Shown here piece by piece: positions 1-11,470 of a stretch of 64,000 nucleotides of DNA. The notes under the pieces were generated by a model that was not told the DNA's origin, searched no databases, and worked only from the letters and a program-made list of their open reading frames with translations. The DNA comes from Saccharomycopsis phalli. Taxonomy: Eukaryota > Ascomycota > Saccharomycetes > Ascoideales > Saccharomycopsidaceae. Position 1 is the stretch's first letter. Each line of letters begins with the position of its first letter. The stretch covers positions 248,001-312,000 of the forward strand of contig CP073215.1 in assembly GCA_020342235.1 (NCBI GenBank). Reading direction: 5' to 3'. Made by a program: the position numbers and the translations under genes.

Positions 1-2227
1 TCCTGCTGGTGTCGTTATACTTTTTGTAGTTTTTTGTTTATACACTGTTCCTACCGTAAATCTCTGTGGTTACCTTTTTTTCCACCACTGGAAGTTTTGG
101 CTGGACCAAAGTATTTGTGAGACACCGCTGAATAAATTTATTCTCTTAGTCTGCACCTAGTTATAACAACACAACAAATTCTTTCCTGAGGCAGCAGAAT
201 AATTACACAATGGCTTGATTTTACTAAGCACGATATGCTAGAAAACCAATCCGACTACTTGAGCAAAAACTGGCTTCACGAAACCAAATGCGAATGTTTA
301 TTGAGAATAAGTTCAGGGTCTGAGTAAAATACGACATTTGGACGATTTGTCAAATATAGGGATATATTGACAATGGGATGTCAATTTACAAGCGACGATA
401 AAAAAAGGTCAATATTTTTCGTCCATAGATTACTAATGTGGTATCAAGGAACTATTTCTAAACGCATTGAATCGCATGCACAAGAATATTCAGTTTTCAC
501 AACGAAGCTGTGAAATTCCTGTTTGATGAACTAATAAATTAAGTTTAGAGCTGAAGAGACTGTTATGTAACTATTGTGAGACTGTTGTGAACTTTAACTG
601 TTGTGGGCTTATATTGCTATGAACTTAAAGTAGTGCAAACTTTAACTGGTGTGATCTTATCCCGGTGTGAACTTAAGCTGGTATGAACTTAAACTGGCAT
701 GAACTCAAACTCTTATAAACTCAAACTAGTATGAACCCAAGAACTTAAATTGGTACACGGTCATGAGCCAAAGGCACTACTTGAAGCCGCTCATTAGGCT
801 AAGGGGCCATTGTGTCTGGAAGCTTGCCAGACCAACAGCATGTACATGAAGTTTACCAAAATACCATGGCCATTTTTCAAGTTGAATAGTCTTTGCTTTC
901 ATAAGATATATGGTCCAACATATTCTTGTTGAGTCGTAGATGAAACAAGCAAGCCTCGGTGGAATATATTGCCAAATGCAAAGCCAAGCATACTTGCTAA
1001 TTGCTGTGGGGTTATGATACAACTGGTTGGCATCTGCCTGACTCGTTCTGTATATTTGCCTGGCAGTAGACCACGTAAATGTCCAATGTCGATAAAACAA
1101 TTCTAATTCGCAAATTTTTGCTTCAAAGGACATTTCGAGTTTCCTCGTTTGAACCGCTTTACTGTGACTTTGCTTGCAATCTGGATATGAAGACCAATGT
1201 GTCTTTTGGGGCAGAATAGCCCTCAAGAACATCCTGTTGGAATTATCAGAGTTGTGTGCCATGAATCTTAGCATGAATAGAATGAGCTTATATACAGGGC
1301 TACTTGGTAGTATATTTGTTAATCATCTTGCATGCTCGGCTACTTGGTTTGTCTATTCGTTGATCATCTTGTATGCTGTGCTACTTGGTCAGTCTATTAG
1401 TAAATCACCTTGTATTCTTGGCTCCTTGGTTTGGTGCAATTTGTTAATCATTTTGTATTCTTGGTTACTTGATTCAAGTCCATTTGTTAATCATCTTATT
1501 TATAGTGCTTCTAAAAATAATTCCCAGCAATCATTCTAAACACCACTTTCTTCAAGCAATTTCGCTTCTTATCATACCTTTCCCTACAAACTACCCACAA
1601 GACAAGAGAAGACCACCAATGAAGTCGATCACTCTCTTTACCCCTTTGGATGCTTCTTCACCTCCCTTTCAAGTGACATGGGTATTGAGTCTGAAACGAG
1701 TACAACTGGGAAGAGAATTAGTTGTATGACTCTCTTAGGAGGATAATATCCAGCCCAGGGTTGGTGGGATCATGATAAACAATACGCACTAGTAGAAATA
1801 TACCATGAACTTGACGTGATTGAAGCTTCGGACTTGCTCTCGTGGCACGTCAACAAAGTATCGGAAAATATTTTCAAACGTGGACTTTGGCAAAATCAAA
1901 ACACACGCTAAAAACCACGCTATTTACAGGGTATTGTGTACTAGCCAGTTAGACTACATGTCCATTGTCTGAATGCTTTTACAGAACACAACGTTGGACT
2001 AGACTACTTCACTTGGCTATGCGTTTTCGCACAATTCTAAGATACTTGGTGATATTTCCCATTGCCTGTAATAATAGCCGTCAATTATACTTTGCTATTT
2101 CAGCTGAAAAAATTTTCAAATTGCAAATATTCGTGATTCCAACGGGAATTTTTCCAGTATTCTACAACTGCATACTGATGATGCCCGCGTGACTAGAATT
2201 TTTCACCAGTCCTGCCAAAAAATATTC
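1..2227. other. intergenic region with degenerate repeats, no convincing gene
   Basis: AT-rich DNA upstream of the F-box/JmjC gene. Around 590-755 there is a loose tandem array of about 16 bp with the core tggtatgaacttaaac. From about 1297 to 1500 there are about five degenerate copies of a unit near 50 bp with the core ggctacttggt and ttgttaatcatctt. A 165-codon minus-strand open frame (777-1274) is rich in Trp, Tyr and Cys and matches no family I know, so I do not call it a gene. Confidence 0.6.
2178..2192 (+). promoter_or_regulatory. possible short upstream ORF before the F-box/JmjC gene
   Basis: ATGATGCCCGCGTGA, a four-codon open frame ending 35 bp before the chosen ATG at 2228. If it lies in the leader it could lower translation of the main frame. 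The transcript start is unknown, so this is inference. Confidence 0.2.
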
Positions 2228-3736
2228 ATGCTTCGCTTCCCATCGGTACCAAAGCACCCCTTGGGAATTAAACCGGCAGGAAATCAGATCCTTCTTGATA
2301 ATAATGAGCTAGAACGTGTCTCAATTGCCCGGACCCGAAACCTCGGCCATCTTGCACCTCTCACAGACGAGATCATCTCGCTGATTCTCAGTCTCTTGGA
2401 CCCCCATTCGCTTCTTGCGGTATCACATGTATCGCGGGACTTGTATGCTCTAGCCACAGCCGAAGACTTGTGGCGTGGGTTATATGTGGATACCGGGAAT
2501 CCAGTCGAATGGAGGGGATCTTGGCGGAACACGATTTTGCAGAATAACTTTTCTGCAAATATATATAGTGGCATGTGCTCGGACGTGTTATTTCGCCCGT
2601 TCCAATGCTCGACGATAGACTATAATCAAGTGTTTGCATCTATCATAAAGGCCGAGCTTGGTCAGGTGGAAAGTGTTTTGTACCGGCCAATCCCACGTGT
2701 GGACGAGGCGGAAATGACGGTAGACAGGTTTGAGAACGAGTACTTTAGCCGACCTTTCATTTTGACCAATAAATCCCCCGACAGGTGGCCACAATGGACA
2801 ATAGACTCGCTTCTTCGCCGTTTCCCCGACGTGCAGTTCCAGCAGGAATCAGTCAAGTGGAAGTTATCACAATATGTCCAATATCTCCAGAATAACGTCG
2901 ACGAAAGCCCATTGTACTTGTTTGACTGCAAGAGTCCTGCTGTGCAAGAACTAGCTCTCGAATATCGTGCGCCGGAACCCTTCCAAAAAGACCTTTTCTC
3001 GGTGTTCCCGTGCCGCCCAAACTTCCGCTGGCTCATTGTGGGGTCCAAAAGAACCGGGCTGACGTTCCATAAAGACCCAAATGCCACGTCCGCATGGAAT
3101 ACTGTGCTCTCTGGCAGAAAACTATGGGTCATGGTACCGCCTGACAAAACCCCACCTGGTGTTGATACTGACGCTGATGAGAGCGAGGTCACAAGCCCGG
3201 TTAGTTTGGCGGAGTACGTTTTGAGCGGTTTCTTTTCCGATCTCTTGAAACTCAGCCAAGACCCTCGGCTGGGAGTGTTGATCGGATTGACGTTCCCTGG
3301 AGAGTGTATATACGTTCCAAACGGATGGTGGCATCTTGTGATCAACTTGGAAGATACCGTGGCTCTAACACAAAACTTTACTCCGCTTCCAGCACTTGAG
3401 AAAGTGGCGCGGTTTCTTAAAGACAAGCCAGACCAGATTTCAGGGTTTAGCGAGCAAGAGGTCCGGCAAACTGTGCAGGATTTGCTACCCGGTGTTACTG
3501 ATGAGGCTCGGAAGAAAATGTTCGCGGATTATCTTGAGAACGAGTGTGTTTGCGTAGATGAAGACGAAGTAAGTGCCCCGGTGTTTGAGATGTTCCAGGA
3601 GCTTCTTACGAAAAATGGATACTCTAAGGAACTCGAACAGGTCTTGGAGAAGCTCCGGCCTAAGAAAAACGGCAAGAAATGGACCTCTGTTGTTGAGTCT
3701 AGTGCCCAGTTTCTGTTCAATTTTGATCTCGAGTAG
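2228..3736 (+). CDS. F-box and JmjC (cupin) domain protein, JMJD6-like
   Basis: A 502-residue protein with two recognisable parts. Residues about 41-85 form an F-box (HLAPLTDEIISLILSLLD, then a Val-Ser-Arg-Asp stretch), which would bind Skp1 in an SCF ubiquitin ligase. The C-terminal half is a JmjC double-stranded beta-helix close to the JMJD6 group. It has the HxD iron site (His281, Asp283) in FHKDPNATSAWN and the distal His369 in PNGWWH. All three iron ligands are present, so Fe(II)/2-oxoglutarate oxygenase activity is likely; the substrate is unknown. S. cerevisiae has no obvious counterpart. The open frame extends upstream to a GTG, but the first ATG is at 2228. The stop is only 63 bp before the AXL1 ATG, so the two tandem genes share terminator and promoter space. 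No break is seen. Confidence 0.88.
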   Translation: MLRFPSVPKHPLGIKPAGNQILLDNNELERVSIARTRNLGHLAPLTDEIISLILSLLDPHSLLAVSHVSRDLYALATAEDLWRGLYVDTGNPVEWRGSWRNTILQNNFSANIYSGMCSDVLFRPFQCSTIDYNQVFASIIKAELGQVESVLYRPIPRVDEAEMTVDRFENEYFSRPFILTNKSPDRWPQWTIDSLLRRFPDVQFQQESVKWKLSQYVQYLQNNVDESPLYLFDCKSPAVQELALEYRAPEPFQKDLFSVFPCRPNFRWLIVGSKRTGLTFHKDPNATSAWNTVLSGRKLWVMVPPDKTPPGVDTDADESEVTSPVSLAEYVLSGFFSDLLKLSQDPRLGVLIGLTFPGECIYVPNGWWHLVINLEDTVALTQNFTPLPALEKVARFLKDKPDQISGFSEQEVRQTVQDLLPGVTDEARKKMFADYLENECVCVDEDEVSAPVFEMFQELLTKNGYSKELEQVLEKLRPKKNGKKWTSVVESSAQFLFNFDLE

Positions 3737-3799
3737 TGCGTCCAGCTGCGTACGCCTGCACCCATTGAGGACGACCAATTGGGTAAGCATTCTTCACTC

Positions 3800-6754
3800 A
3801 TGAACAATCTCTTTAATACATTTTCCATGCTACTTATTCCCAAAAGTATATCTAATAGAAGCTACAAGCAGCTCACCATCTGTGGAGTGGCTGTTTTAAT
3901 TATCTCAGATCCATTGGAAAAGCTCTGTTCTGTAGCATTGTCCGTCAATAGCGGCTCGCAAAATGATCCTCCAGATATTCCTGGATTGGCCCATTTCTGC
4001 GAACACATGGTGTTTCTAGGCACCCAGCGGTTCCCGAAACACGACTGTTTTTTGAAGCTCGTCTATTCGTTGAATGGGGTCTTCAACGCTTATACTACCG
4101 GCGAGTTGACGTGCTTCTACTACCAGGTCGGAACAGAGGACCCGGAACGGTTCCAGGACTCGTTGCAAGTGTTTTTGGAGTTCTTCAACCGGCCCTTGTT
4201 TGCCACAAAGTGGATGAGGCGCGAGATTTTGGCCATTGACAACGAGCATGCCAACAACATGTCGAGCCACAACAAGGTTCTCTTTCATGCTCTCAGGCTA
4301 TTATCGAGCGACGAGAAGTTTTCGCGATTCTCCACGGGCAATTTGAAAACATTGGGCAGTGTCAAGACAAAGGAGTTGCGCAGCAGCTTGAAACTGTACT
4401 TTGATACTCACTACAGACCCCACAACTACAAGTTGGTGGTCAAGGGATGTCAGTCGGTGAACATGTTGACAAAACTAGTGCGCAGCTGCTTAGAACCAAC
4501 CAACGACAGTGGCTGTAAAAACCCACTTCAAAATCGCCGCTTATTCACGTCGTTTGCACGGGCAATTCACATCCTTGATGAGTCTGACAAGGTCATTAGA
4601 CTAGCGTTTCCTCTTGAGTACAATTGCAAAACCCTGATCTTTTCTGACGCTCTAGTGACGTGCTTGAACAGCGAGGGTAAGGAAACCATCCACGAGCACC
4701 TTTTGCAGCAAAACTTGGCTGCTGGAGTGTCGTGTTTTGTCTCAAAGCTAACTGCTCACCAAGCATGTCTTGTCATGGAGTTTGACCTCGTCAGCAGGGA
4801 CATACTGGCGATTATCTCTACGGTTATCAGGTCCATTATAGCCGCGTTTTCCCAGCCATCTACAAAAGTCACTCAATTTCTATCCCAGTGTGCGTTGATT
4901 GATGACCTAGGCTTTTTATACCGGGCCAAACCTAATAGCTTGGACGAGGTGTCGGAATATGCAGTCAACATGCAGGATCCACATCTCTCTTCACAAGCTA
5001 TCGTCAAAGGATCTTGTTCCTGGAGCGACATGGCTGGTTTTCCGGGGTATTTCTGTCGGGAGAATGAGTCCTGGTGGCAAGAAACCGCTCGCGAGTTTTG
5101 CGAATTTATTTCAGCGACTATAAGTACTTCGAACTACAACTTGATTATTCACGGCACCGTGTCATTGCTTGGCCCTGAGTTTATTCCCGAGTCCAAATAT
5201 TCGACAGACGGGTTTTTTGACTTTGAGTACTGCTTTTTTAAACACCTGTTCATCGAAGAACCTGGTATCGTGCCGATTTTAGGCGAGCCAAATCGCTACG
5301 TCCCCAACATAAAATATGCCGAAGTACAACAGAAGCATTTCCAGTGCTTCAAGACATCGCAGAGCCACTCTTTGGGATTTGCCAACAACAGTCTTTGGAA
5401 AATCTCGCTTCCCCAGCGCGTGTCTTTCAATACCTTCCACCAGCTATGGCTTAAACACGACCATTCGTACTTCAAAACTATTGTATCGATTCAAATTGTC
5501 GCCCAAGACCTGCCGTCGGTATCGCTGGTTGTTTGCAACGAGCTCTTGTGCCAGATTCTTTATGACATTGCCAAGCCCCAGTTGTACTCCAGCGAAAATG
5601 TAGGGTACAGTTGGATGGTTTCCCACGAAGATAACAAGCTTGGAATCACATTGAGCGGCTTCCAGGAGGGCCTCGATATCATTTTGGATACTATTCTTGA
5701 TATATTGATTGGTCTACTGGTGTCTGGAGTAAGCCACACCGAGTTTCGGCAGGCTGTTGATCTGGTGCTGCAATTGTACCAAACCGAACGCAACTCGATG
5801 GAAATTGCGACAATTGCCAGTATGCTTCTATTAGAACCCGACAAATTCACCATGGAAGATCGTCTTGGGGAACTAGCGAAAACCTCGCCCGAGGCTGTCA
5901 GCACCCATCTTTGTTCATTGTTTCGCAACAGCTATTGTCATATTTTCGTCCAGGGAGATTTGGACAAGCTGGAGGCGGTGATCTTCTCGAATAAACTCGA
6001 TCGATTGACGAGCCATCTTGCAAATAAAGGCTCATTTGACCGATTAGACCCGCAAACGTATGTTATTTCAAGAAACCAGCAATTGACATATGACATGAAA
6101 TCTGCCAAGGAAGGCAATTCAATTGTGTTTTTTATCCAAACTGGAGACCACCGAGATATTTACGTTCGCACATTGACAAGTTTGCTCAGTTTCTTGCTCA
6201 GTCTCCGGGTGTATCCTGAGCTCAGGACCAAGAGGCAGCTCGGGTACTTGGTGTGTTGTGGAATACGAATGTACCATACGCAAATGGGGATCCATGTATC
6301 CATTTGTAGCCACATGTATTCTCCTGCGACGTTGGAAAAGGAAATTGTGGTGTTTTTGAAGAAGTTTGCGACGCAAATGCTCAAAGTGTCACGTACAAGA
6401 TTTGAAAAGTATGTAAAATTTCCGTTTCTCCGGTGCTACATGAAGACGATTCCTGAGGATTTTACGCATTTGAACGTCGAGGAGTACCTCCAGAATGGGG
6501 AAATATCCACGGATGAGCAGCCCGACCTTGCTATGAAGCATGGGACAGTAGAAGAGCTGCTAATGGGGGATCATTTGAAGTATTGGCGCCAGATTGTGAG
6601 CAAGAGGTACCGGTTTGTAGAGATTAGCATGGGGGAAGCGGAAGGAGAAATAGATTTAGTGACGGTGAAGGAGTTGACCAAGGGCAGGTTCGACGAATTC
6701 GTCAGTAAGGTGTTGCTACACAGCATGTGTCTATCGGTAAGGGTAGAAGAATAG
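3800..6754 (+). CDS. AXL1: Axl1-type M16 insulinase metalloprotease
   Basis: A 984-residue M16A zinc protease. The inverted zinc motif is GLAHFCEHM (His65, Glu68, His69), with a further acidic ligand in AIDNEHANN near residue 149. Several stretches fit yeast Axl1 better than Ste23: LFHALRLLSSDEKFSRFSTGN, and a following segment matching Axl1's QSVNxLTKLV. In S. cerevisiae, Axl1 makes the last N-terminal cleavage of a-factor precursor and helps choose axial bud sites. The N-terminal domain is well kept and the C-terminal half is divergent, as usual for this family. The reading frame is open upstream to a TTG at 3779, but the first ATG is at 3800. It follows the JmjC gene with a 63-bp gap. A GTAAGC sits at 3782 inside that gap, with no evidence that it is a splice site. 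Ste23 is the main alternative. Confidence 0.85.
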   Translation: MNNLFNTFSMLLIPKSISNRSYKQLTICGVAVLIISDPLEKLCSVALSVNSGSQNDPPDIPGLAHFCEHMVFLGTQRFPKHDCFLKLVYSLNGVFNAYTTGELTCFYYQVGTEDPERFQDSLQVFLEFFNRPLFATKWMRREILAIDNEHANNMSSHNKVLFHALRLLSSDEKFSRFSTGNLKTLGSVKTKELRSSLKLYFDTHYRPHNYKLVVKGCQSVNMLTKLVRSCLEPTNDSGCKNPLQNRRLFTSFARAIHILDESDKVIRLAFPLEYNCKTLIFSDALVTCLNSEGKETIHEHLLQQNLAAGVSCFVSKLTAHQACLVMEFDLVSRDILAIISTVIRSIIAAFSQPSTKVTQFLSQCALIDDLGFLYRAKPNSLDEVSEYAVNMQDPHLSSQAIVKGSCSWSDMAGFPGYFCRENESWWQETAREFCEFISATISTSNYNLIIHGTVSLLGPEFIPESKYSTDGFFDFEYCFFKHLFIEEPGIVPILGEPNRYVPNIKYAEVQQKHFQCFKTSQSHSLGFANNSLWKISLPQRVSFNTFHQLWLKHDHSYFKTIVSIQIVAQDLPSVSLVVCNELLCQILYDIAKPQLYSSENVGYSWMVSHEDNKLGITLSGFQEGLDIILDTILDILIGLLVSGVSHTEFRQAVDLVLQLYQTERNSMEIATIASMLLLEPDKFTMEDRLGELAKTSPEAVSTHLCSLFRNSYCHIFVQGDLDKLEAVIFSNKLDRLTSHLANKGSFDRLDPQTYVISRNQQLTYDMKSAKEGNSIVFFIQTGDHRDIYVRTLTSLLSFLLSLRVYPELRTKRQLGYLVCCGIRMYHTQMGIHVSICSHMYSPATLEKEIVVFLKKFATQMLKVSRTRFEKYVKFPFLRCYMKTIPEDFTHLNVEEYLQNGEISTDEQPDLAMKHGTVEELLMGDHLKYWRQIVSKRYRFVEISMGEAEGEIDLVTVKELTKGRFDEFVSKVLLHSMCLSVRVEE

Positions 6755-6828
6755 AATGTATCAGTACGTGTTGGTAAGCATCTAACCCTAATTCCATCTG
6801 AATACGACATTTCCTCTTTGGTTCTGAA

Positions 6829-7514
6829 TTATTGGCTTTCGGATAAAGTTGCGTGGCAGCGTAGAATGCATTTGATGTGAAACACTCTAGTTATTGTTGA
6901 GATCTTGATTTGGTACTCACCGCGGATGAGGTACGTTTATCTCCGGAGTCTCAGGCCAACTTGGGACATTTGCATCATTCAGGATACCAAAGATCTGCAC
7001 CTCGGGATAGTAGAATGACGACACTGGTACTGCAGCCAAGATGGATGAGTACAGTGGTTCTTGCAAGGCTAAGGCAGCAACTTTAGTCAAGAGGTGCCGC
7101 TGGTTAACTCCGGCATTTCCCGTATAGTGAGTGCTTGGAGCCAATATACGAATTTGCCGGGGCTTAAGTTTGTTATTCCGAAGCGACGGAACCAGAAAAT
7201 TGTGAATACAGTAGCACAAGGCACCGAGCGTATGCTGATGGGCAAAGGGTTGTTCTAGAACAATAGGCCAGTCGCAAAACGGTATGAGGATAACCAGAAA
7301 ATGCAGCTAAAGGACAGGGTGAATAGGACGACTAGCTGGTTCCAATTACTATGCTAACTAAAAGCAGAATCGTGAGTGTTTGATTGTCAAGCAGCATGTC
7401 TAAGCCATCCATGAGACAGTGGTGCCGGTTTTCCAGCCAGTGCTGGTGAAAAGACGACAAATCCATAATGTCTTGCGGATTTGAGGTCTCTGTTAATAGG
7501 GCTAGCCTAGACAT
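6829..7514 (-). other. possible spliced small gene or gene remnant, unidentified
   Basis: Minus strand. A 60-residue frame starts at an ATG at 7514 (MSRLALLTETSNPQDIM) and stops near 7332. A second frame, open from 7306 to 6917, has protein-like composition (ILAPSTHYTGNAGVNQRHLL, then hydrophobic and Pro-rich segments). It ends exactly at CCGCG followed by GTGAGT, this genome's 5' splice consensus. A TAACTAG 34 nt further on could be branch point plus acceptor, giving a short last exon stopping at 6829. The join between the first two parts lacks a CTAAC signal, so the model is incomplete. I do not recognise the family. Either a spliced gene or a decaying one would fit. Confidence 0.3.
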
Positions 7515-8734
7515 GTGCTAAGTCTTGGCCTGTCATTGTTGGAGAAACTCGGTAGAATGGTGGAATTCCAGGGAGGGTGTTTGCCAATTCCAGTGTAGCC
7601 AAAGGGGCAGAAATTTGTATACAGGGGTTTAGTAGTTGATAGTGGGTGTTGTAGTGGATGATGGCTGTTGTAGTGGATAGGAAATTGGTATTATATTGAG
7701 TTTGGAAGGTCTTTTTAGGTATACTAGAAGCTTTGCACTAATATGTTAGTTCAAGGCCTGGCATGTTGCAGAATCATTAAACTTGAGTTGAATTTGTAAT
7801 ATTTCATTTCTACAGTGGGTTGAGCTTGATGAAGATGAAGTGATTTAAATCTTGACCATATCTAAGAAGCAAGGCGATGTGTAAGGATAACGAAAGAGTG
7901 GTAGAGGAATAAGATGGAATGAGACTAAGTAATATTGATCAGGCTAAGTAACATTGATCAGACTGACCAACTGTGTAATGCAACAATGTACACAGACCAA
8001 CACGAAATCAACTCAAGGTTAATCAAAATACAATACCCACAAAGACAAACCACCAAAAGGCTAAAAAAGCACCAATCCTTTAATCAATCTCACTATTCAA
8101 ATTTCATTCCTGCCCTATTGTATAGCCTAACAATGTTATTGCTGTTTATTCACCGTGTCACTCACCCTATTGGAGGGTTTTGAAACCCTTGAAGATCAAT
8201 ATTTGGCATATAGTTTGTCATGAGCAAAAGACTGTAGTTTTGGCCATGAATTTATCAACTCAGCATCTCTATCTATCTTTACACGATTTCTTTGCTGAAT
8301 CAATGGTCAAATCACCTCGCTGGTACACATACTCAAGTGCCTTGTCGATAATTCACATTATCTAGCTTTGACTTGTTTGCAAAGTCGCTTGACAACACTA
8401 AATGTCACTGTATTGGCATGGCGTATTGTCACTCTGAAAAAATAGTCATTGCATTGACTTGCCAAGCGTCATACTTGGCACAGGTCTAGAAAAGACATAT
8501 AAAACTCGAATATTTGCCACCAGCCAAATATCCTTGTTTCTTTGAAGCGGTTGAATATTCTGGAAATGGTCGTGCAATTTTTGATGGACGTGGCAGCTTA
8601 AACCGTCGACAATAGTACCACAATTCGGTACTGTCCAGAGGAATATCCAACGGAGGTTATATAAAGTGAATATTCAGAGAATTGGCCGGTTTATATTGCA
8701 CTGGTACTAAATCAGCAGCGAGATTCAGCTGATT

Positions 8735-8905
8735 GGCAATGCCGTACTGGATATTCAAACAAGGAAATATTCATTGCAAGGGAATATTCAATACAAGGAA
8801 ATACACAATACAGGAGAATATTCAATATAACTGGATACCCAATATAGGGGAATATTTAATACAACTGGATACTCAATACAGGAGAATATTCCATACCAAG
8901 GCACC
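8735..8905. repeat. degenerate tandem repeat (gaatattcaatac core)
   Basis: Repeated variants of ggagaatattcaata and aactggataccca with spacing near 18 bp, several copies and imperfect. Noncoding. Confidence 0.65.
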
Positions 8906-10163
8906 TCGAAACCGGACTATCTACTAGACTTCTCGAGAGACTCCTCCAATACAGACAATGCAAAACTCAAATACTTTAGAAAATCCAGCTTAAAACGGAG
9001 AAGTTTGCAGAGCTTGGTCGATTGTTTAATAAACCAGCCTCACATAGGTTTGGCTCTTGTAATAAAGACATGAAGACAAGGTAAACAATCACCCATCATA
9101 TACGATCTCCAAGTTCCTAGGCAAATTCTGTCAAGACTAGATGTGAAATACTCGACAATTTCGGCACATTCTTGAGACTATCGTGTCACTGAAATACTAT
9201 TCACATTACAAACAACAAGGCACCACATGGGTCACGGACACGTTAATCAGAACCTTTCTCAGAGTCTATCGATCCTGTCTAACCACTTCCAGTCCATCGC
9301 AACCAGAAAAATCAACGGAAGGTTATAATTGCAAAACAGCCCATTTTAAACCTGCCAATGTGACGATTCCCAAGGCCTCAGATTGGAACTTTTCCACAGC
9401 AAAAAATAACTTGGTGCAGTAGAAAAACAACGTGCCTCAAGGAGGACTCTCTGATAATATTATTTGGTAGAATGGACTGACAATTTGGCTCGAAGCCTTC
9501 TGATATAGACGGTACATCACTTTGCCATTGGGAACTGGCTCAAGAGAACTGGAGTCAAAACCAGTAACGACGTTTCTATAAACATGAGCCCAAGATTATC
9601 CACATAGACAATTCCAATGTCCTAAAACTCACTTGCTTCAAAGGCATTCTCAGTGAAAGGTTCACGAACCGTATATTGACGACTCTTTGGGAACCAAGAT
9701 CTAAGTATATATGGATTGCTTATCCACATGACCCAGCTTGCTAGATTCTTTAATAAATAATACTGAATGGAATCAGCAAAGTACTTAAAAAGCCATTCCC
9801 ACTACAAATTAACCGTTGCCGTGTGCCCAAATTTGTTTCTGACCTTGTTTTCCCAACAGGAGGGGAACAAATAAATTCAAACGACTGGGTATTACAATCG
9901 ATTTGTGACTTAGCTTTCGGAGTCTTCTTGGGTAAACTTTGATCAAGATACGTCAAACAGCAGAACAGGTTAGGTACTTCAGACGAATAATTTGAGGCAA
10001 ACAGGCCACACCACCAATGTTGTTTAAAATGTGAGTGATTCCAATTGTACCATACGGAGAAAAGTGTTTTACAGCATGATAAAATGCCAAGCTAGGTATG
10101 TGCTACCTTTGACTCAGTATTGGCAATAGGACACATGCCCATCTACTGTGATTATCTATATAA

Positions 10164-10352
10164 ATGGTATACCACTGCTGTTCATTAATAACTATAATTA
10201 TGTCCATGAGATGGTTTGTGAATACTTCAAGTGGAGAACCGGTTCGATCCAGTTTGCTCCTGTGCATACCAACAAATTCAATTCGGCAATTCCCAAATGC
10301 TCTATTATCTCCAGGTAATGAAAGAAATGCCTCTGTATGTTTTAGATATTAG
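10164..10352 (+). other. fragment related to the 51.7-kb frame (WFVNTSS motif)
   Basis: A reading frame containing MRWFVNTSSGEPVRSSL. It resembles a minus-strand frame near 51.75 kb (IQWFINTSSQNPVRSRLF), and the two share nucleotide similarity over about 130 bp. Neither copy is a complete gene. They look like remnants of one dispersed family of unknown function. Confidence 0.4.
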
Positions 10353-11089
10353 AACCTATGCTGTTACCGACTACTTGAAAAGCAAGCGGATACGCGGAGC
10401 AATGAGGATTTTCTGTCGATATAGAAGTTACAACACCGCCTCTAGATCGGAAGAAATGGCAGAAAACAGTGATGAGACCTCTCAAGACAAGAAATTGAAT
10501 ATAAGCAATTGTTTGTTTATTAAATATCAAGCCCTCATAATACACAGGAAAGACTAGCTCCTCCTATTGGAGTCTTTTATCGTCCAACGCAATCATCAGT
10601 GTAATTTCCCAATTACTCAACGGAACCAGAATTCTTTCAGAATAGATGAAATACCGGACTCTGGAAATGAATCCAAAGCACACTAGAAAAAGTCTTGTTT
10701 GACTACAAATAAATACACACACAAAGTTTTACCATAAGGTGTGCACGATGCTTTCATCACACAATGAGAGTCAGCGTCCAGGCTTGTCACATAACCTCGT
10801 GAAATATTACAAAGCTCAAACGAAACTGTTGTTAAAGTTTTGGTTCTCGAGAGCTGAGAGCGAGTTGATTGAGGCTCCTCAATGACATTGTTGCCTTGGG
10901 ATCTCCAAGTGAATGTATCGTTGTCGAATCATCGTTTGGAGACAGTATAGCTTACAGAAATTATAATTATTATAAACTATAAACACTGAATTTATGAGAA
11001 CATGATTGAGCATGACGTTTCAACACCTTGTGACTTGGTAACCAGGTGTGATATAGTAACTAGGGTATGTGTTGGTAAAATGGCTGAAA

Positions 11090-11470
11090 TATTCGCTCAA
11101 GACAGACTAGTTTGAGACTCGTTCTCAAAGGGGAATGAGCTTGGCTAAGCATTGCCTTTAAAGATTGGGTCAGAAAGAGTTGAAGCAAGATAAAAAGTAC
11201 TAAAAGAAGTACGAACAGAAAGAAGTTCTACAAGGATAGGAAGTTCTAAAAGGATAAGAAGTTCTAAAAGGATAAGAAGTTCTAAAAGGATAAGATGTAA
11301 AGGCAATGAACTGGACTAGGCCATTACCTTTAAAGCAGAAGGATCAGTCAGAATGAACTTAGAAGTAAAATTGCTCTTTATTATGCCAGACTTGTCAACC
11401 ACATTACCTCGGATTTAATATACTGTCGAATCACTTTGCCGAGACAAATGGCTAAATAGAAATCAATAGA
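11090..11470 (-). repeat. family C dispersed repeat, one or two copies
   Basis: Two minus-strand blocks with the family C core (gcaatggtctagcc..gttcatt in reverse complement), near 11125-11180 and 11300-11470, separated by the 18-bp minisatellite. Related copies lie near 14.9, 22.5, 25.7, 34.5 and 43.3 kb. Confidence 0.5.
11221..11296. repeat. 18-bp minisatellite (aaggataagaagttctaa)
   Basis: About four near-perfect copies of an 18-bp unit. It lies about 340 bp upstream of the HBS1 start and is noncoding. Confidence 0.85.

Noticed and set aside
777-1274. 165-codon minus-strand open frame with a true ATG
   Set aside because: Composition is heavy in Trp, Cys and Tyr, no domain is recognised, and it lies in repeat-bearing intergenic DNA. 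Kept only as a remark.
2662-3426. Long antisense open frames inside the JmjC gene, and similarly inside TDA11, CBK1 and GYP2
   Set aside because: They mirror codon bias of the real gene, match no family and lack conserved motifs.
10236-10248. tRNA B-box-like sequence ggttcgatcc
   Set aside because: One base short of the consensus, with no A box or acceptor stem around it. It lies inside the WFVNTSS fragment.
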